Assembly (NCBI RefSeq): GCF_034422975.1
Contig: NZ_CP139873.1
Location: 2,356,001-2,420,000 of the forward strand
DNA length: 64,000 nt
Reading direction: 5' to 3'
Source of the DNA: Idiomarina sp. PL1-037
GTDB lineage: Bacteria; Pseudomonadota; Gammaproteobacteria; Enterobacterales; Alteromonadaceae
Under the pieces are notes generated by a model. That model ran no database searches. It was not told where the DNA came from and saw only the letters and a program-made list of their open reading frames with translations. Positions 25,580-35,021 of this stretch are shown here, one piece after another. How positions within the stretch are numbered: the stretch's first letter is position 1; each line of letters begins with the position of its first letter. Made by a program: the position numbers and the translations under genes.

Positions 25580-26032
25580 ATGCACCACGAACACTACATC
25601 CCCAAGACTGCGCAACAGCCTTTGAAGCTGACTTTAAAGGAAAAGCTAGGGCTGCCTGAAGACTACCCAACGATGAACAGTGCCATCGGACAAGGTTTCA
25701 AGTTCGACGTCGTCGATTCGATAGCGCACGAGACGGAGCTGTCAGAAACCGAAATTTTGAATGCGCTTAACCTTCCTGACTGGAATAAGGTACAAAAAAG
25801 AAAGCGCAGCCGCTTTACCAGGGTAGAAAGCAACCGTATTTATGCGTTAATTGAAGCCGTAACGGCCGCTGAGGCGCTTTTTGAGGGTGAAGCATGCGCT
25901 GCTATTAACTGGCTTAAAAAGCGTTGTAGAGGACTCGGTGGGCGCTCACCTATCGAAAACCTGAACTCATTCATAGAGCTTCAACAGGTACTCGCCCTAA
26001 TTCATCGCCTGGAGTGCGGTGTTTTCAACTAG
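25580..26032 (+). CDS. Antitoxin Xre/MbcA/ParS-type protein (DUF2384-like)
   Basis: The 150-residue protein has an HTH-like region (ALNLPDWNKVQKRKRSRFTRVESNRIYALIEAV). Its C-terminal toxin-binding-type domain reads ALFEGEACAAINWLKKRCRG, then LGGRSPIENLNSFIELQQVL and IHRLECGVF; the L-G-G-x-[ST]-P ... L-x-R-[IL]-E-x-G-V-F pattern is typical of this family. The usual partner is a RES, MbcT or similar NAD-consuming toxin encoded next door. None is present downstream; the only close partner is the 35-residue membrane peptide just upstream. It is either an orphan antitoxin or part of an unusual pair. Confidence 0.75.
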   Translation: MHHEHYIPKTAQQPLKLTLKEKLGLPEDYPTMNSAIGQGFKFDVVDSIAHETELSETEILNALNLPDWNKVQKRKRSRFTRVESNRIYALIEAVTAAEALFEGEACAAINWLKKRCRGLGGRSPIENLNSFIELQQVLALIHRLECGVFN

Positions 26033-26110
26033 CGGCAAACGTTAAAGTTGCGGACTAACATCATGCCAGCCCGCTCATCATCTATTTCAGAACAGATAAT
26101 CTTCGCTAAC

Positions 26111-26251
26111 TCATTTTCCCTTTCCTTTTCCCCCTTTGTATTCAGGGTTGTTAGGGTTTAATTGGTTACCACGGTTCCTTTGGTTGTGATGATACGCCGG
26201 ATTATTAGGATTCTTTGAATTTGGACGATTAGCAGTTGACGTTTTAGCCAT
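26111..26251 (-). CDS. 46-residue Asn/Pro/Lys-rich small protein
   Basis: A short frame starting at 26251 with GAGG about eight bases upstream. It reads MAKTSTANRPNSKNPNNPAY, then HHNQRNRGNQLNP and NNPEYKGGKGKGK. The repeated NPNNPxY motif and basic tail suggest a small, disordered, nucleic-acid-binding or ribosome-associated peptide. Similar short N-P-N-N-P-A-Y proteins occur in marine gammaproteobacteria from memory, but I cannot name a family. The gene stands alone between the antitoxin-like gene and a hypothetical gene on the same strand. Confidence 0.55.
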   Translation of the reverse strand: MAKTSTANRPNSKNPNNPAYHHNQRNRGNQLNPNNPEYKGGKGKGK

Positions 26252-26366
26252 TTTTCTATCCTCTAAGCTTTAAGTTAATTAACTTGCTGAAACAGCAAAG
26301 AGGATGTTTTCACGCCAGCTCGTCGATGAGGAGGACATCTGAATGGAATTTTAAAAATTCGCCGAA

Positions 26367-27383
26367 TCAGTCAGTGAATTGCTCATAAATCCTGGGGTAA
26401 ACGGCAAACACTTTTTCAATGTCGGCAGGCGTACAACTATCCTTGAGCATCGCCATTTGCTTTTTCGTCATGACTTCACAGAACAGTGGAATCAGCTCAA
26501 CCGGCTGCATGGGGACTTGCCTGAATTCGGTGTCCAGGACGCGGAAGCTACTCGCATAATTTGCTCTGTTTAACCGGGTCTTACCAGCACGAATTCTTTT
26601 TACCGCTTTTTCGACAGCAGCTTTCGGGTCTTTACCCTCGCTCGAATAAACAGAATCTCTCGCTTCCGTTATTTTTTCATAAAACGAGACCCAACTACCT
26701 TCAGTGCCAACCCATTTTTGTTTAATCGCTGATACATATCGCTCATTACTCCATATCAATTCATTGTTTTCGGCAACAGGCAAAAACGTTTTCATCATGC
26801 CCGGCTCTGGAAAGCGCTCATCAAAACCTTCCGTGGTTACACGAAGAAACTTTTCAAAAAAGGCGAGCCACACAAGTATTTTTCTGGTTTCGAATTCAGT
26901 GCTGCCTCCCCAATTGCCACCAATCCATTTTTCGATATAAGGCAAAACGCTACGCGAATCTTTTTGTTGCAGATAAACCGCAACCGCCTGTTTCTCCTCG
27001 GCTAAAAATTCATTGAGTTTTTCAAATTGCAGCTTTGGCTGTTTCGATAAAAATATATTCAGAACAATCTCTAAAAGCAACCAGGCACCAAGGCCATCCT
27101 TTTCGTCGGGCATCTCAAAATCACTCCAGGTATTTTGCAATTCCGGTGCATACTTCAAACTCAACGCTTTAAATTTTTCAGGCGTTACCGCTTCTGGATT
27201 CGAGCGAAGCTCTTTAAAAAGTTGTCGGTCAGAAGTAATTCCCCCAGCACCATCTTTATTTTGCGTTCGCAGAAACTGCATCACCAAATCGCTGAAACTT
27301 TCAAACCAACCTGATTCAAACAGAAGTTCATCTGGCATACCCGCCAGTAAGACACCTCTATTGGCAACTGAGTTAACATCCAT
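26367..27383 (-). CDS. Hypothetical protein, unknown family
   Basis: The 338-residue soluble protein is rich in aromatic and charged residues (for example WIGGNWGGSTEFETRKILVWLAFFEKFL about 150-178). It has no signal peptide, membrane helix or motif I recognise. Predicted to be mostly helical. It starts 70 bases after (on its own strand) the 190-bp repeat units and lies next to the restriction cluster, so a defence link is possible by position only. Confidence 0.6.
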   Translation of the reverse strand: MDVNSVANRGVLLAGMPDELLFESGWFESFSDLVMQFLRTQNKDGAGGITSDRQLFKELRSNPEAVTPEKFKALSLKYAPELQNTWSDFEMPDEKDGLGAWLLLEIVLNIFLSKQPKLQFEKLNEFLAEEKQAVAVYLQQKDSRSVLPYIEKWIGGNWGGSTEFETRKILVWLAFFEKFLRVTTEGFDERFPEPGMMKTFLPVAENNELIWSNERYVSAIKQKWVGTEGSWVSFYEKITEARDSVYSSEGKDPKAAVEKAVKRIRAGKTRLNRANYASSFRVLDTEFRQVPMQPVELIPLFCEVMTKKQMAMLKDSCTPADIEKVFAVYPRIYEQFTD

Positions 27384-27453
27384 TTCAACCCTCCTGCTTC
27401 AAAATCACCCCTCGCTTAAGCGCCGCAAAGCAATGCTCACGTTAACTGTATTT

Positions 27454-28005
27454 CGTACTAAATACCATCTGGTGTACGGCACATTGTGCTGGCTCGCGAA
27501 ATACTTTCGGCTTATATGGGCAGCGCAACTTGCCGTACACCAGACTATTAGTACTGCACTTATTCCTGTTTGCTTGCGTATTTATGACTGCTAAAGCGAC
27601 AGGAGCCTGTCATTGCCAGCCAGTATCAGTGATAACGGTATTACGTACTAAATACCATTTGGTGTACGGCACATTGTGATGGTTCGCAAAATACCTCCGA
27701 CTTATATGGCCAGCGCAACTTGGCGTACACCAGACTATTAGTAAGGCACTTGTTCCTGGTTGTTTCGTATATGTGATTCTCAAAAGCGGCATGAGCCTAC
27801 CCTTGCTAGCCAGTATCAGTGACTATGTTTAGTAATAAATACTATCTGTTGTACGGAACCTAGTATGTGTTGGCAAAACACCTGGTTACCGTAATTTGCC
27901 AATGAAACCATCTGTACAACAAAGTGGTAACTGATCCTGGTTTTGGACAAGTTTATGTCAGTGGATGTGTTCGAAATCCAGCTTCTGTCACCACTTTGTT
28001 GTACA
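27454..28005. repeat. Three tandem 190-bp units with internal hairpins
   Basis: Units begin at 27454, 27644 and 27834, exactly 190 bases apart. The first two are clearly alike (CGTACTAAATACCAT..., ...CCAGTATCAGTGA) and the third is diverged. Each holds an inverted repeat: CTGGTGTACGGCA (27469) with TGCCGTACACCAG (27531) in unit 1, the same with changes in unit 2 (27659/27721), and GTTGTAC/GTACAAC versions in unit 3. A further 16-bp pair, 27913-27928 with 27990-28005, ends the block. Spacers are about 49-61 bases. I know no family for this; it may be an RNA-coding array or a regulator-binding region before the WYL gene. Confidence 0.7.
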
Positions 28006-28109
28006 AACCCCCGCCCTGATACATTTTTAGGCGCCGCCACTTAGCCACTTTACATGCACACCAAAATGAACCACACTAACCGCAAAATAATGATAAAAAA
28101 TGGCCATGG

Positions 28110-29000
28110 ATGATGCTGGAAAAACTCGCCTTTTCGCAAAAACAGCGCTTAGCGTACATCGATTTTTGTTTGCTGTTTAAAGGCTCGATTTACCGCCAGG
28201 ACTTAATTAAACGATTCGAAGTTGGGTTATCGGCAGGCTCCCGTGACTTTAATCTCTACAAAGAATTAGCACCGCAAAATCTCGAATACGACGCTAAGCA
28301 AAAACGTTATTTCCAGACTGGTGAATTCAAACCGCTATTCGACCATGACGCCAGACGCAGTTTAATTAAATTAGCGAATGATATTTCCGATGGTTTCGAT
28401 GCTATTGGCGATTTACATTTTCCGGTGGAAGCACCTTCCAGTTTGAACGTTCCTGACATTTTTGTTGTGGCTAAAACCGTACAAGGCATTCTTAATGAAC
28501 AGGCACTCGAAATTAATTACACATCGCTTAGCAGCGGCTCCGGGAAACGAGAAATTGTACCGCATTCAATTGTTGATAATGGCATGCGTTGGCACGTTCG
28601 TGCGTTTGACCGAAAAACCGAAAGTTTTCGCGATTTTGTATTAACCCGAATTAGTAATGTGAAGCTCATCGGCAATTACGAATTTGGCGAAGACAGCGAC
28701 TCCGATACCGAATGGCAACGGATGATTTCTCTGCAATTAACACCTCACCCTAACAACGTTAAATTCCCAAAAGCCATTGAAATGGATTACGGTATGCAAA
28801 ACGAATTGCTCACCATCGACGTTCGCGCTGCCATGGCCGGTTATTTATTGCGTCGTTGGAATGTCGATTGCACCGAAGGAGCCGCATTAAATGGCCCCGA
28901 ATATCAATTGTGGTTGCGTAACCGCACAAGCTTAATGAACACCAGTAATTTAGCAATAGCGCCGGGTTACGAAAACAATTCGTCCGGTCGCTCACACTAA
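28110..29000 (+). CDS. WYL-domain transcriptional regulator (BrxR/CapW-like)
   Basis: The 296-residue protein has an N-terminal winged helix (about 8-70, IYRQDLIKRFEVGLSAGSRDFNLY), a WYL domain (about 125-205, with IVPHSIVDNGMRWHVRAFDR) and a C-terminal WCX-type extension (LLRRWNVDCTEGAAL). This three-part layout matches BrxR/CapW-type repressors that control phage-defence loci. It starts the plus-strand restriction cluster, 20 bases before hsdM, so it probably regulates hsdM and the genes behind it, perhaps through the repeats just upstream. Confidence 0.85.
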   Translation: MMLEKLAFSQKQRLAYIDFCLLFKGSIYRQDLIKRFEVGLSAGSRDFNLYKELAPQNLEYDAKQKRYFQTGEFKPLFDHDARRSLIKLANDISDGFDAIGDLHFPVEAPSSLNVPDIFVVAKTVQGILNEQALEINYTSLSSGSGKREIVPHSIVDNGMRWHVRAFDRKTESFRDFVLTRISNVKLIGNYEFGEDSDSDTEWQRMISLQLTPHPNNVKFPKAIEMDYGMQNELLTIDVRAAMAGYLLRRWNVDCTEGAALNGPEYQLWLRNRTSLMNTSNLAIAPGYENNSSGRSH

Positions 29001-29020
29001 TTAAAAGGAAGCCGTAAAAC

Positions 29021-30736
29021 ATGGACAACACCGAGCAAAAATTCTTAAAACAACTCGATGACAAGCTCTGGAAAGCTGCCGATAAATTGCGGGCCAATTT
29101 AGATGCCGCCAACTACAAACACGTCGTGCTGGGGCTTATTTTCTTAAAGTACGTATCGGATGCCTTTGAAGAGCGTCAGGAGCAATTACTTGCGCTTTTC
29201 AAAACCAACGACGAAGACAATCTTTACTACCTACCGCGCGATGATTTTGACAGTGACGAAGAGTACCAAGAAGCGCTAAGCGAAGAGCTGGAAGTGCTCG
29301 ATTATTACCGCGAAGCAAACGTGTTTTGGGTACCCAAAGCGGCACGATGGAGCACATTAAAAGAAAAAGCCGTACTGCCCATTGGTAGTGTTTTATGGCA
29401 GGACGATACCGGTAACGACGTAAAATTGCGCTCGGTGTCCTGGCTTATCGACAATGCCTTAGAAGAAATCGAGAAAAGTAACAGCAAGCTCAAAGGCATT
29501 CTTAACCGCATCAGCCAATATCAGTTAGAAAACGAGAAGCTCATTGGTCTTATTAACGCTTTCTCGGACACTTCATTCACAAAGCCTGTGCTTGGTGGAG
29601 AACGGCTTAACTTGCAAAGCAAGGATATTCTCGGTCATGTTTACGAGTATTTCCTGGGACAATTCGCACTGGCTGAAGGCAAGCAAGGCGGCCAGTACTA
29701 CACGCCGAAAAGCATCGTGACGCTGATTGTCGAAATGTTACAGCCCTATTCCGGTCGTGTGTATGACCCTGCTATGGGCTCTGGTGGATTCTTTGTGTCC
29801 AGCGATAAATTCATTGAAGAGCACGCCAAAGAGCAGCACTACGATGCCACCGAGCAACGAAAGCATATTTCGGTCTACGGCCAGGAGTCCAACCCGACCA
29901 CTTGGCGCTTAGCGGCCATGAACATGGCCATACGCGGTATCGACTTTAATTTTGGTAAGAAAAACGCCGACAGCTTTTTAAACGATCAACACGCTGATCT
30001 TCGCGCCGACTTTGTCATGGCGAACCCACCGTTCAACGTAAAAGACTGGTGGAACGAATCGTTGGCCGATGATGCGCGCTGGAAATACGGCACGCCACCC
30101 AAAGGCAACGCCAACTTTGCCTGGGTACAGCATATGCTGCACCACCTGGCACCAACCGGCAGCATGGGTATTTTGCTGGCTAATGGCTCAATGAGCTCAA
30201 ACACCAACAATGAAGGCGAAATTCGTAAGCGGCTCATTGAAGAAGACTTAGTGGAATGCATGGTTGCCCTGCCCGGCCAACTATTTACCAATACCCAAAT
30301 ACCGGCGTGTATCTGGTTTTTAACCAAGGACAAAGCCAACGGCATGGTTCGCAACGAGAAAAAGCGCGACCGCCGCGGAGAGTTCTTGTTTATTGATGCT
30401 CGCGAACTCGGTTACATGAAAGACCGTGTATTACGTGACTTTACCAACGACGACATTGCCAAAGTTGCCGACACCTTTCACCAATGGCAACAGGGTGAGA
30501 GCTACGAAGACATCGCCGGCTTCTGTAAATCCGTTAATTTAGACGATATTAAAAAGCATGACTTTGTGCTTACCCCAGGCCGCTACGTTGGCGCAAAAGA
30601 ACAGGAAGACGACGGCGAACCTTTTAACGAAAAGATGGCTCGACTAACCGCGCAATTAAGCGAACAGTTTGCGGAAAGCGAGCGATTAGAAGCTGAGATT
30701 AAGCGTAATCTTGGGGGGCTTGGGTATGGGCTGTGA
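29021..30736 (+). CDS. hsdM: Type I restriction-modification methyltransferase subunit
   Basis: The 571-residue protein has an N-terminal HsdM helical domain (about 5-150), then the N6-adenine methylase core: motif I VYDPAMGSGGFF (about 247) and motif IV NPPF (about 335). GGQYYTPKSIVTLIVEML, also typical of HsdM, precedes motif I. Function: with HsdS it methylates adenine in the recognition site. It has a clear ribosome site (AAGGAAG) and its end overlaps hsdS by 11 bases. All key residues are present. Confidence 0.95.
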   Translation: MDNTEQKFLKQLDDKLWKAADKLRANLDAANYKHVVLGLIFLKYVSDAFEERQEQLLALFKTNDEDNLYYLPRDDFDSDEEYQEALSEELEVLDYYREANVFWVPKAARWSTLKEKAVLPIGSVLWQDDTGNDVKLRSVSWLIDNALEEIEKSNSKLKGILNRISQYQLENEKLIGLINAFSDTSFTKPVLGGERLNLQSKDILGHVYEYFLGQFALAEGKQGGQYYTPKSIVTLIVEMLQPYSGRVYDPAMGSGGFFVSSDKFIEEHAKEQHYDATEQRKHISVYGQESNPTTWRLAAMNMAIRGIDFNFGKKNADSFLNDQHADLRADFVMANPPFNVKDWWNESLADDARWKYGTPPKGNANFAWVQHMLHHLAPTGSMGILLANGSMSSNTNNEGEIRKRLIEEDLVECMVALPGQLFTNTQIPACIWFLTKDKANGMVRNEKKRDRRGEFLFIDARELGYMKDRVLRDFTNDDIAKVADTFHQWQQGESYEDIAGFCKSVNLDDIKKHDFVLTPGRYVGAKEQEDDGEPFNEKMARLTAQLSEQFAESERLEAEIKRNLGGLGYGL

Positions 30737-32183
30737 TTGGCCAGTTGTGCGTTTAGGTGATCATGTTAATTCTTGCCTTGGCAAAATGCTCGATAAAAAA
30801 AAGAATAAAGGGGTTAACCAACCATATCTTGGCAACAGCAATGTTCGCTGGGGTGAATTCGACCTCTCACAGCTATCGAAAATGAAATTCGAGGAACATG
30901 AAGCTGAACGTTATGGAATTGAACCTGGGGATCTTATTGTCTGTGAAGGAGGAGAGCCTGGTAGATGTGCTATTTGGAACGATGCACTCCCAAATATGAA
31001 GATCCAAAAAGCATTACACAGGGTGCGAACTAACTCGACTTTAAATAATCATTTTCTATATTACTGGTTCCTTCATGCCGGAAAAAACGGTTCACTTGAA
31101 CCTTATTTTACCGGAACAACAATCAAACATTTAACTGGCAAGGCATTAAACGACTTAGAACTCAGTTTACCACCTAGAAAGTACCAAGATTACGTGGCTA
31201 ATATTCTGGCTAGCCTCGATAAAAAAATTCAAGCTAATAAAAAGCTAAACCAAACCCTAGAACAAATCGCGCAAGCCATCTTCAAAAGCTGGTTTGTCGA
31301 TTTCGAGCCCGTTAAAGCCAAAATAAGCGCACTAGCAGCCGGCGGCAGCGAAGAAGACGCCCTACTCGCCGCCATGCAAGCCATATCCGGCAAAGACAAA
31401 GCACAACTAACCCAGCTCCGAACCGAAAACCCAGAGCGCTACAACGAACTCCGCACCACCGCCGAACTCTTCCCCTCCGCCATGCAAGACAGCGAGCTGG
31501 GTGAGATTCCTGAGGGGTGGGAAGCGAACCCATTTGAAAATCTGCTTGAGAAAACCATTGGAGGAGACTGGGGTAAAGAAAAGCCCGACGAAAAGCACAA
31601 GGAAGAAGTAAAAATACTGCGTGGCACTGACCTTCCTAACGTGTACTCAGGCAACGACGGTAAAGTACCAACCCGCTATGTGGAAGCGAAAAAGCTAAAA
31701 AACCGTCAATTGAAGCCATGGGATATTGTGATTGAAGTATCAGGAGGTAGTAAAGGACAACCGACAGGGAGATCTTTACTAATTACAGATCGCTTACTTG
31801 AGCGACTCGGCCGATCTGAACCTGCAAGTTTTTGTAGGATGTTTAGACCAATTAACGAAAATGTGAGTTTACTCCTAGCACTTCACCTTCAAAAAATTTA
31901 CGCAGACGGGAAAACATGGCTTTATCAAAACCAAAGTACCGGAATTAGTAACTTCCAAACAAAGACATTTTTATCTAAAGAGATTGTTACTGTTCCCCCC
32001 TCTCCAGTACAAGAAGCATTTTTTAAAATGGTTAATCCATTGATTGAGCGTATTTACGCCAATGAATCGACGCTGCTGGGTGCATTGCGGGATGCCCTAC
32101 TCCCTAAGTTGTTGTCTGGTGAGATAAATATTGCCGAGGAGTCTAACAACCAGTCTACAGATGAATTTAATAAGGAGTCGTAA
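30726..32183 (+). CDS. hsdS: Type I restriction-modification specificity subunit
   Basis: I chose the ATG at 30726 (MGCDWPVVRLGDH), preceded by a G-rich ribosome site and overlapping the hsdM stop. The 485-residue protein has two target-recognition domains (about 5-150 and 260-420), each followed by a conserved helix: LASLDKKIQANKKLNQTLEQIAQAIFKSWFV at about 165-195 and a counterpart near the C-terminus (ANESTLLGALRDALLPKLLSGEI). The layout is complete, so it should define a bipartite DNA site. The target cannot be read from sequence. Confidence 0.93.
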   Translation: MGCDWPVVRLGDHVNSCLGKMLDKKKNKGVNQPYLGNSNVRWGEFDLSQLSKMKFEEHEAERYGIEPGDLIVCEGGEPGRCAIWNDALPNMKIQKALHRVRTNSTLNNHFLYYWFLHAGKNGSLEPYFTGTTIKHLTGKALNDLELSLPPRKYQDYVANILASLDKKIQANKKLNQTLEQIAQAIFKSWFVDFEPVKAKISALAAGGSEEDALLAAMQAISGKDKAQLTQLRTENPERYNELRTTAELFPSAMQDSELGEIPEGWEANPFENLLEKTIGGDWGKEKPDEKHKEEVKILRGTDLPNVYSGNDGKVPTRYVEAKKLKNRQLKPWDIVIEVSGGSKGQPTGRSLLITDRLLERLGRSEPASFCRMFRPINENVSLLLALHLQKIYADGKTWLYQNQSTGISNFQTKTFLSKEIVTVPPSPVQEAFFKMVNPLIERIYANESTLLGALRDALLPKLLSGEINIAEESNNQSTDEFNKES

Positions 32184-32185
32184 CA

Positions 32186-33241
32186 ATGGAGCTTTGGTTA
32201 ACGCGAGCAGGGTCTCACGGAGAGTATGAGCAAAAGTTTCTCGATGAGGGAAGAATTTTTTTAACCTGGGACGGACTAAACCAAGATCTTTCGACTCTTG
32301 AAAGTCGAGAGTTCTTACTTGATCTACTCGAAAACAATTACCCCAATGAAAAGCTCAAGCGGCTACAAAATCATAGCAGTCAAATTTGGCCTTTTGCCAA
32401 GACAATGCAAGTCGGAGATTGGGTAGTTTTGCCTTCAAAAAAGCAACCAGTCATATACGTGGGAGAAATTACTAGTGAATACCGACACGATAAAAATGCT
32501 GAAGACCCTTTTTATCATTCAAGAAAAGTAAAATGGTTCGGACAAGAAATACCCCGTTCGAATTTCGGGCAGGATCTTCTATACAGCTTTGGCGCTTTTA
32601 TGACGATTTGTCGAGTGCGCCGGAATAATGCTTTAGAACGTTTAAAATCAATGTCTAAAAGTGGTTGGCAACCGGAAAATGTAAAGTCAGCTGTTCAACA
32701 TTCTGGGCAAATAAACGGGACTGACATAAACGACGTTTCTAACGATGATAGTTTCGAATTTAATTTAGTCGATCTCGCGAAACAACAGGTTGTTAACCTA
32801 ATTGAGCAAAAATTTAAAGGTCACGATCTCACAAGACTAGTGGCGGCCGTTTTAAAAGCCAAAGGATATAGTATATGGCAGAGCCCGGAGGGTGCCGATG
32901 GCGGTGCTGATATATTAGCATCGAACGGGATGATGGGGTTTGGTGACCAATCTATTTGCGTAGAGGTTAAATCAGGTTCAGGAACCGTTGACAGACCAAC
33001 TGTCGATAAGCTTTTAGGAGCTATGTCGAAATTTAATGCAGAGCAAGGTTTATTCGTATCATGGGGCGGCTTTAAACAAAATGTTCAAAAGGATATGGCA
33101 AGCAGTTTTTTCAGGTTACGTTTGTGGTCTCAAGATGATTTCCTCGATGAGTTATTCGCTGTCTACGACAAATTGGACGACGAACTCAAAGCTCAATTAC
33201 CACTTAAAAGAGTTTGGTCGGTAGTTCTTGCTGATGATTAA
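32186..33241 (+). CDS. EVE-like/Mrr-type restriction endonuclease in the type I cluster
   Basis: The 351-residue protein has an N-terminal region (about 1-150) resembling the EVE-like domain of modification-dependent nucleases (ELWLTRAGSHGEYEQKFLDE). The C-terminal Mrr-type catalytic domain (about 205-310) has GADGGADIL and ICVEVKSGSG, giving the D...ExK active-site pattern. Known: Mrr-type enzymes cut modified DNA, so this gene may attack phage DNA that carries base modifications, complementing the type I enzyme. It starts two bases after the hsdS stop and overlaps the DUF4917 gene by eight bases. Confidence 0.8.
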   Translation: MELWLTRAGSHGEYEQKFLDEGRIFLTWDGLNQDLSTLESREFLLDLLENNYPNEKLKRLQNHSSQIWPFAKTMQVGDWVVLPSKKQPVIYVGEITSEYRHDKNAEDPFYHSRKVKWFGQEIPRSNFGQDLLYSFGAFMTICRVRRNNALERLKSMSKSGWQPENVKSAVQHSGQINGTDINDVSNDDSFEFNLVDLAKQQVVNLIEQKFKGHDLTRLVAAVLKAKGYSIWQSPEGADGGADILASNGMMGFGDQSICVEVKSGSGTVDRPTVDKLLGAMSKFNAEQGLFVSWGGFKQNVQKDMASSFFRLRLWSQDDFLDELFAVYDKLDDELKAQLPLKRVWSVVLADD

Positions 33242-34292
33242 GAAAGTCCATAAGTGGCGAGAAATTGCTACTCACTTTACTGATAACCTAATAGTCGGCA
33301 ATGGAGGCTCAATAGCGGTTTGTCCTGACCGTTTTCGCTACAAAGATTTGCACGCTTATGCTGTAAACAACGAATTATTAAAAAGTAACGTCATAGACGT
33401 CTTTAAAAAGGCGACTCCTCGTAATCCCGACTTTGAAAAAGTGCTTTATCAACTGTGGCTAGCTGACTTCATAAATAAAAAATTTGACGTTGAAAAGTCA
33501 GAGCGTGAGCGCGTGCGTGAGGGATATACGCTTGTACGACGAGCATTAATTAATACCGTAAAGGATATCCATCCCAAGCAAGCACAAATTGAGTCAAAGC
33601 TACAACAAATCGGTCGTTTCATATGTAACTTTTCTAACGTCCTATACCTTAACTACGACCTGATTCTTTACTGGGCCAGCCTAAAGGTGAATTCTAAGGA
33701 AAAACATCGCTGTAAAGACGGCTTTTCAAGCAAGGCATCTAATAAGCGAACAAGTATAAGCCGTTTAAAGTTTTCAGATGATCTCGAAAAAATTTGGGAA
33801 CCCTATAATGGTAATTCGGCCTCAACCGCAATTTTCTATCCGCATGGTAGTCTTATGCTATACCAAACTAGAGCAAAGCATGAGGAGCGAAAGTTAGGTT
33901 TAGCGGGCGATGATATGCTAGACATCATTACTGAGTTTTGGGCAAAAAACGACAACCAACCACTTTTCGTTTGCGAAGGTTCATCTGACGAAAAACTAGC
34001 GTCTATAAGCGGCTCTAACTACCTGACAACCGTTTACCAAAAAGTCATTCCTCGTCTTAAGAATTCATTCGTCATTTACGGTTGGAGTATGGGAGAAGAA
34101 GATGAGCACATCATTCGTCAACTGAAGCGTGAATCTATCAGTAAAGTTGCAGTATCAATTGTTCGCAAAGATCGCTCAGAGCAATCAATTTCGAAAGAAC
34201 TGGGATACATTACCGATAAGTTATCGAATCTCGTCTCAGAGGAGAATATTTACTTCTTTGACGCCGATAGCAAAGGTTGTTGGTGCCATTAA
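33234..34292 (+). CDS. DUF4917-family protein (SIR2-like fold)
   Basis: I chose the ATG at 33234 inside the end of the Mrr gene. The 352-residue protein begins with a nucleotide-site-like LIVGNGGSIAV (about 20-30), then NFSNVLYLNYDLILYW (about 135-150), YPHGSLMLY and EGSSDEKLASISGSNYL, a pattern I associate with DUF4917, a SIR2-like family. SIR2-like proteins in defence systems often consume NAD. Whether this one keeps catalytic residues cannot be judged here. It is embedded in the restriction operon and ends in a TAATG overlap with the next gene. Confidence 0.65.
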   Translation: MIKKVHKWREIATHFTDNLIVGNGGSIAVCPDRFRYKDLHAYAVNNELLKSNVIDVFKKATPRNPDFEKVLYQLWLADFINKKFDVEKSERERVREGYTLVRRALINTVKDIHPKQAQIESKLQQIGRFICNFSNVLYLNYDLILYWASLKVNSKEKHRCKDGFSSKASNKRTSISRLKFSDDLEKIWEPYNGNSASTAIFYPHGSLMLYQTRAKHEERKLGLAGDDMLDIITEFWAKNDNQPLFVCEGSSDEKLASISGSNYLTTVYQKVIPRLKNSFVIYGWSMGEEDEHIIRQLKRESISKVAVSIVRKDRSEQSISKELGYITDKLSNLVSEENIYFFDADSKGCWCH

Positions 34293-34882
34293 TGCTAAAA
34301 CTCCACGCCACCCGCAAACTCTTCGACAAACTAACGCTTACCAGCGACGATGCACTACCCGTTACACCGATGAGCGAATGGCTGTATGAAAAGCCCAACC
34401 TTGATATCAACCCTTTAAGCGGATGGCATGGTCATCTGGTTACGCTGCAACGCCGAAATTGCGTGTTAATGGCACACGATAGTACGCGCTTTCCGTTGGT
34501 GTTACCGGCACTGAAAAAAGCCGACTTCGCTGAGCTGAACGACCGCTTTGTCGATACCTTTATGAATACGTTGCTTAAATGCGGCGCTAATGAAGCTCAC
34601 CTTGAAACAGCTGATAAATACCTGCGTCCATTGCAAGTTGATAGCGACTGTAGCCGCTCTGTTCAGGGCACACTGAACCGCATGAGAGACGAGTTCGAGC
34701 ATCAGCTCTATTACGACCGACTGAATATAGCCGACATGACCGGCTATAATGCCGGCGCCTGGCTCGCAGACACGCCACGCTCAGTAAAAGGTCAAAAGAC
34801 GGTGTTATGGCCGAAAGATGCTATGTTGACTCTGCTGGAGCGATTGGCAGACCAGAACAGATTCAAGGAGGAAAACCCGTGA
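34292..34882 (+). CDS. DUF6933-family protein
   Basis: I chose the ATG at 34292, which overlaps the DUF4917 stop (TAATG). The 196-residue protein starts MLKLHATRKLFDKL and contains NPLSGWHGHLVTLQRRNCVLMAHDSTRFPLVLPALKKADF, characteristic of the DUF6933 group as I remember it. No catalytic motif is known to me. These proteins are small, cytosolic and often found singly. Its presence in the restriction operon is unusual and may reflect cargo insertion. Confidence 0.65.
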   Translation: MLKLHATRKLFDKLTLTSDDALPVTPMSEWLYEKPNLDINPLSGWHGHLVTLQRRNCVLMAHDSTRFPLVLPALKKADFAELNDRFVDTFMNTLLKCGANEAHLETADKYLRPLQVDSDCSRSVQGTLNRMRDEFEHQLYYDRLNIADMTGYNAGAWLADTPRSVKGQKTVLWPKDAMLTLLERLADQNRFKEENP

Positions 34883-35021
34883 TGATCGGCGTCAAACGAG
34901 GAAAAAGGTCAAGTATCGAGGATTTCTCGGTAGTTTGTTACAAGGCAGAACACCTGCTTACCACGTGGTTTTTGTCACCGTTCCTGTTGTCCATACTTGA
35001 CTCACACAGAGATTGCTAAAT

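Noticed and set aside
27454..28005. CRISPR array or attC cluster reading of the 190-bp units
   Set aside because: Units are too long, adjoin directly without spacers, and lack the GTTRRRY core at their ends.
34900..34940. An 18-base identity (GAGGATTTCTCGGTAGTT) with the RhuM gene at about 14826
   Set aside because: The surrounding codons do not continue the RhuM similarity, and the sequence is part of a small palindrome, so chance or a tiny relic cannot be separated.
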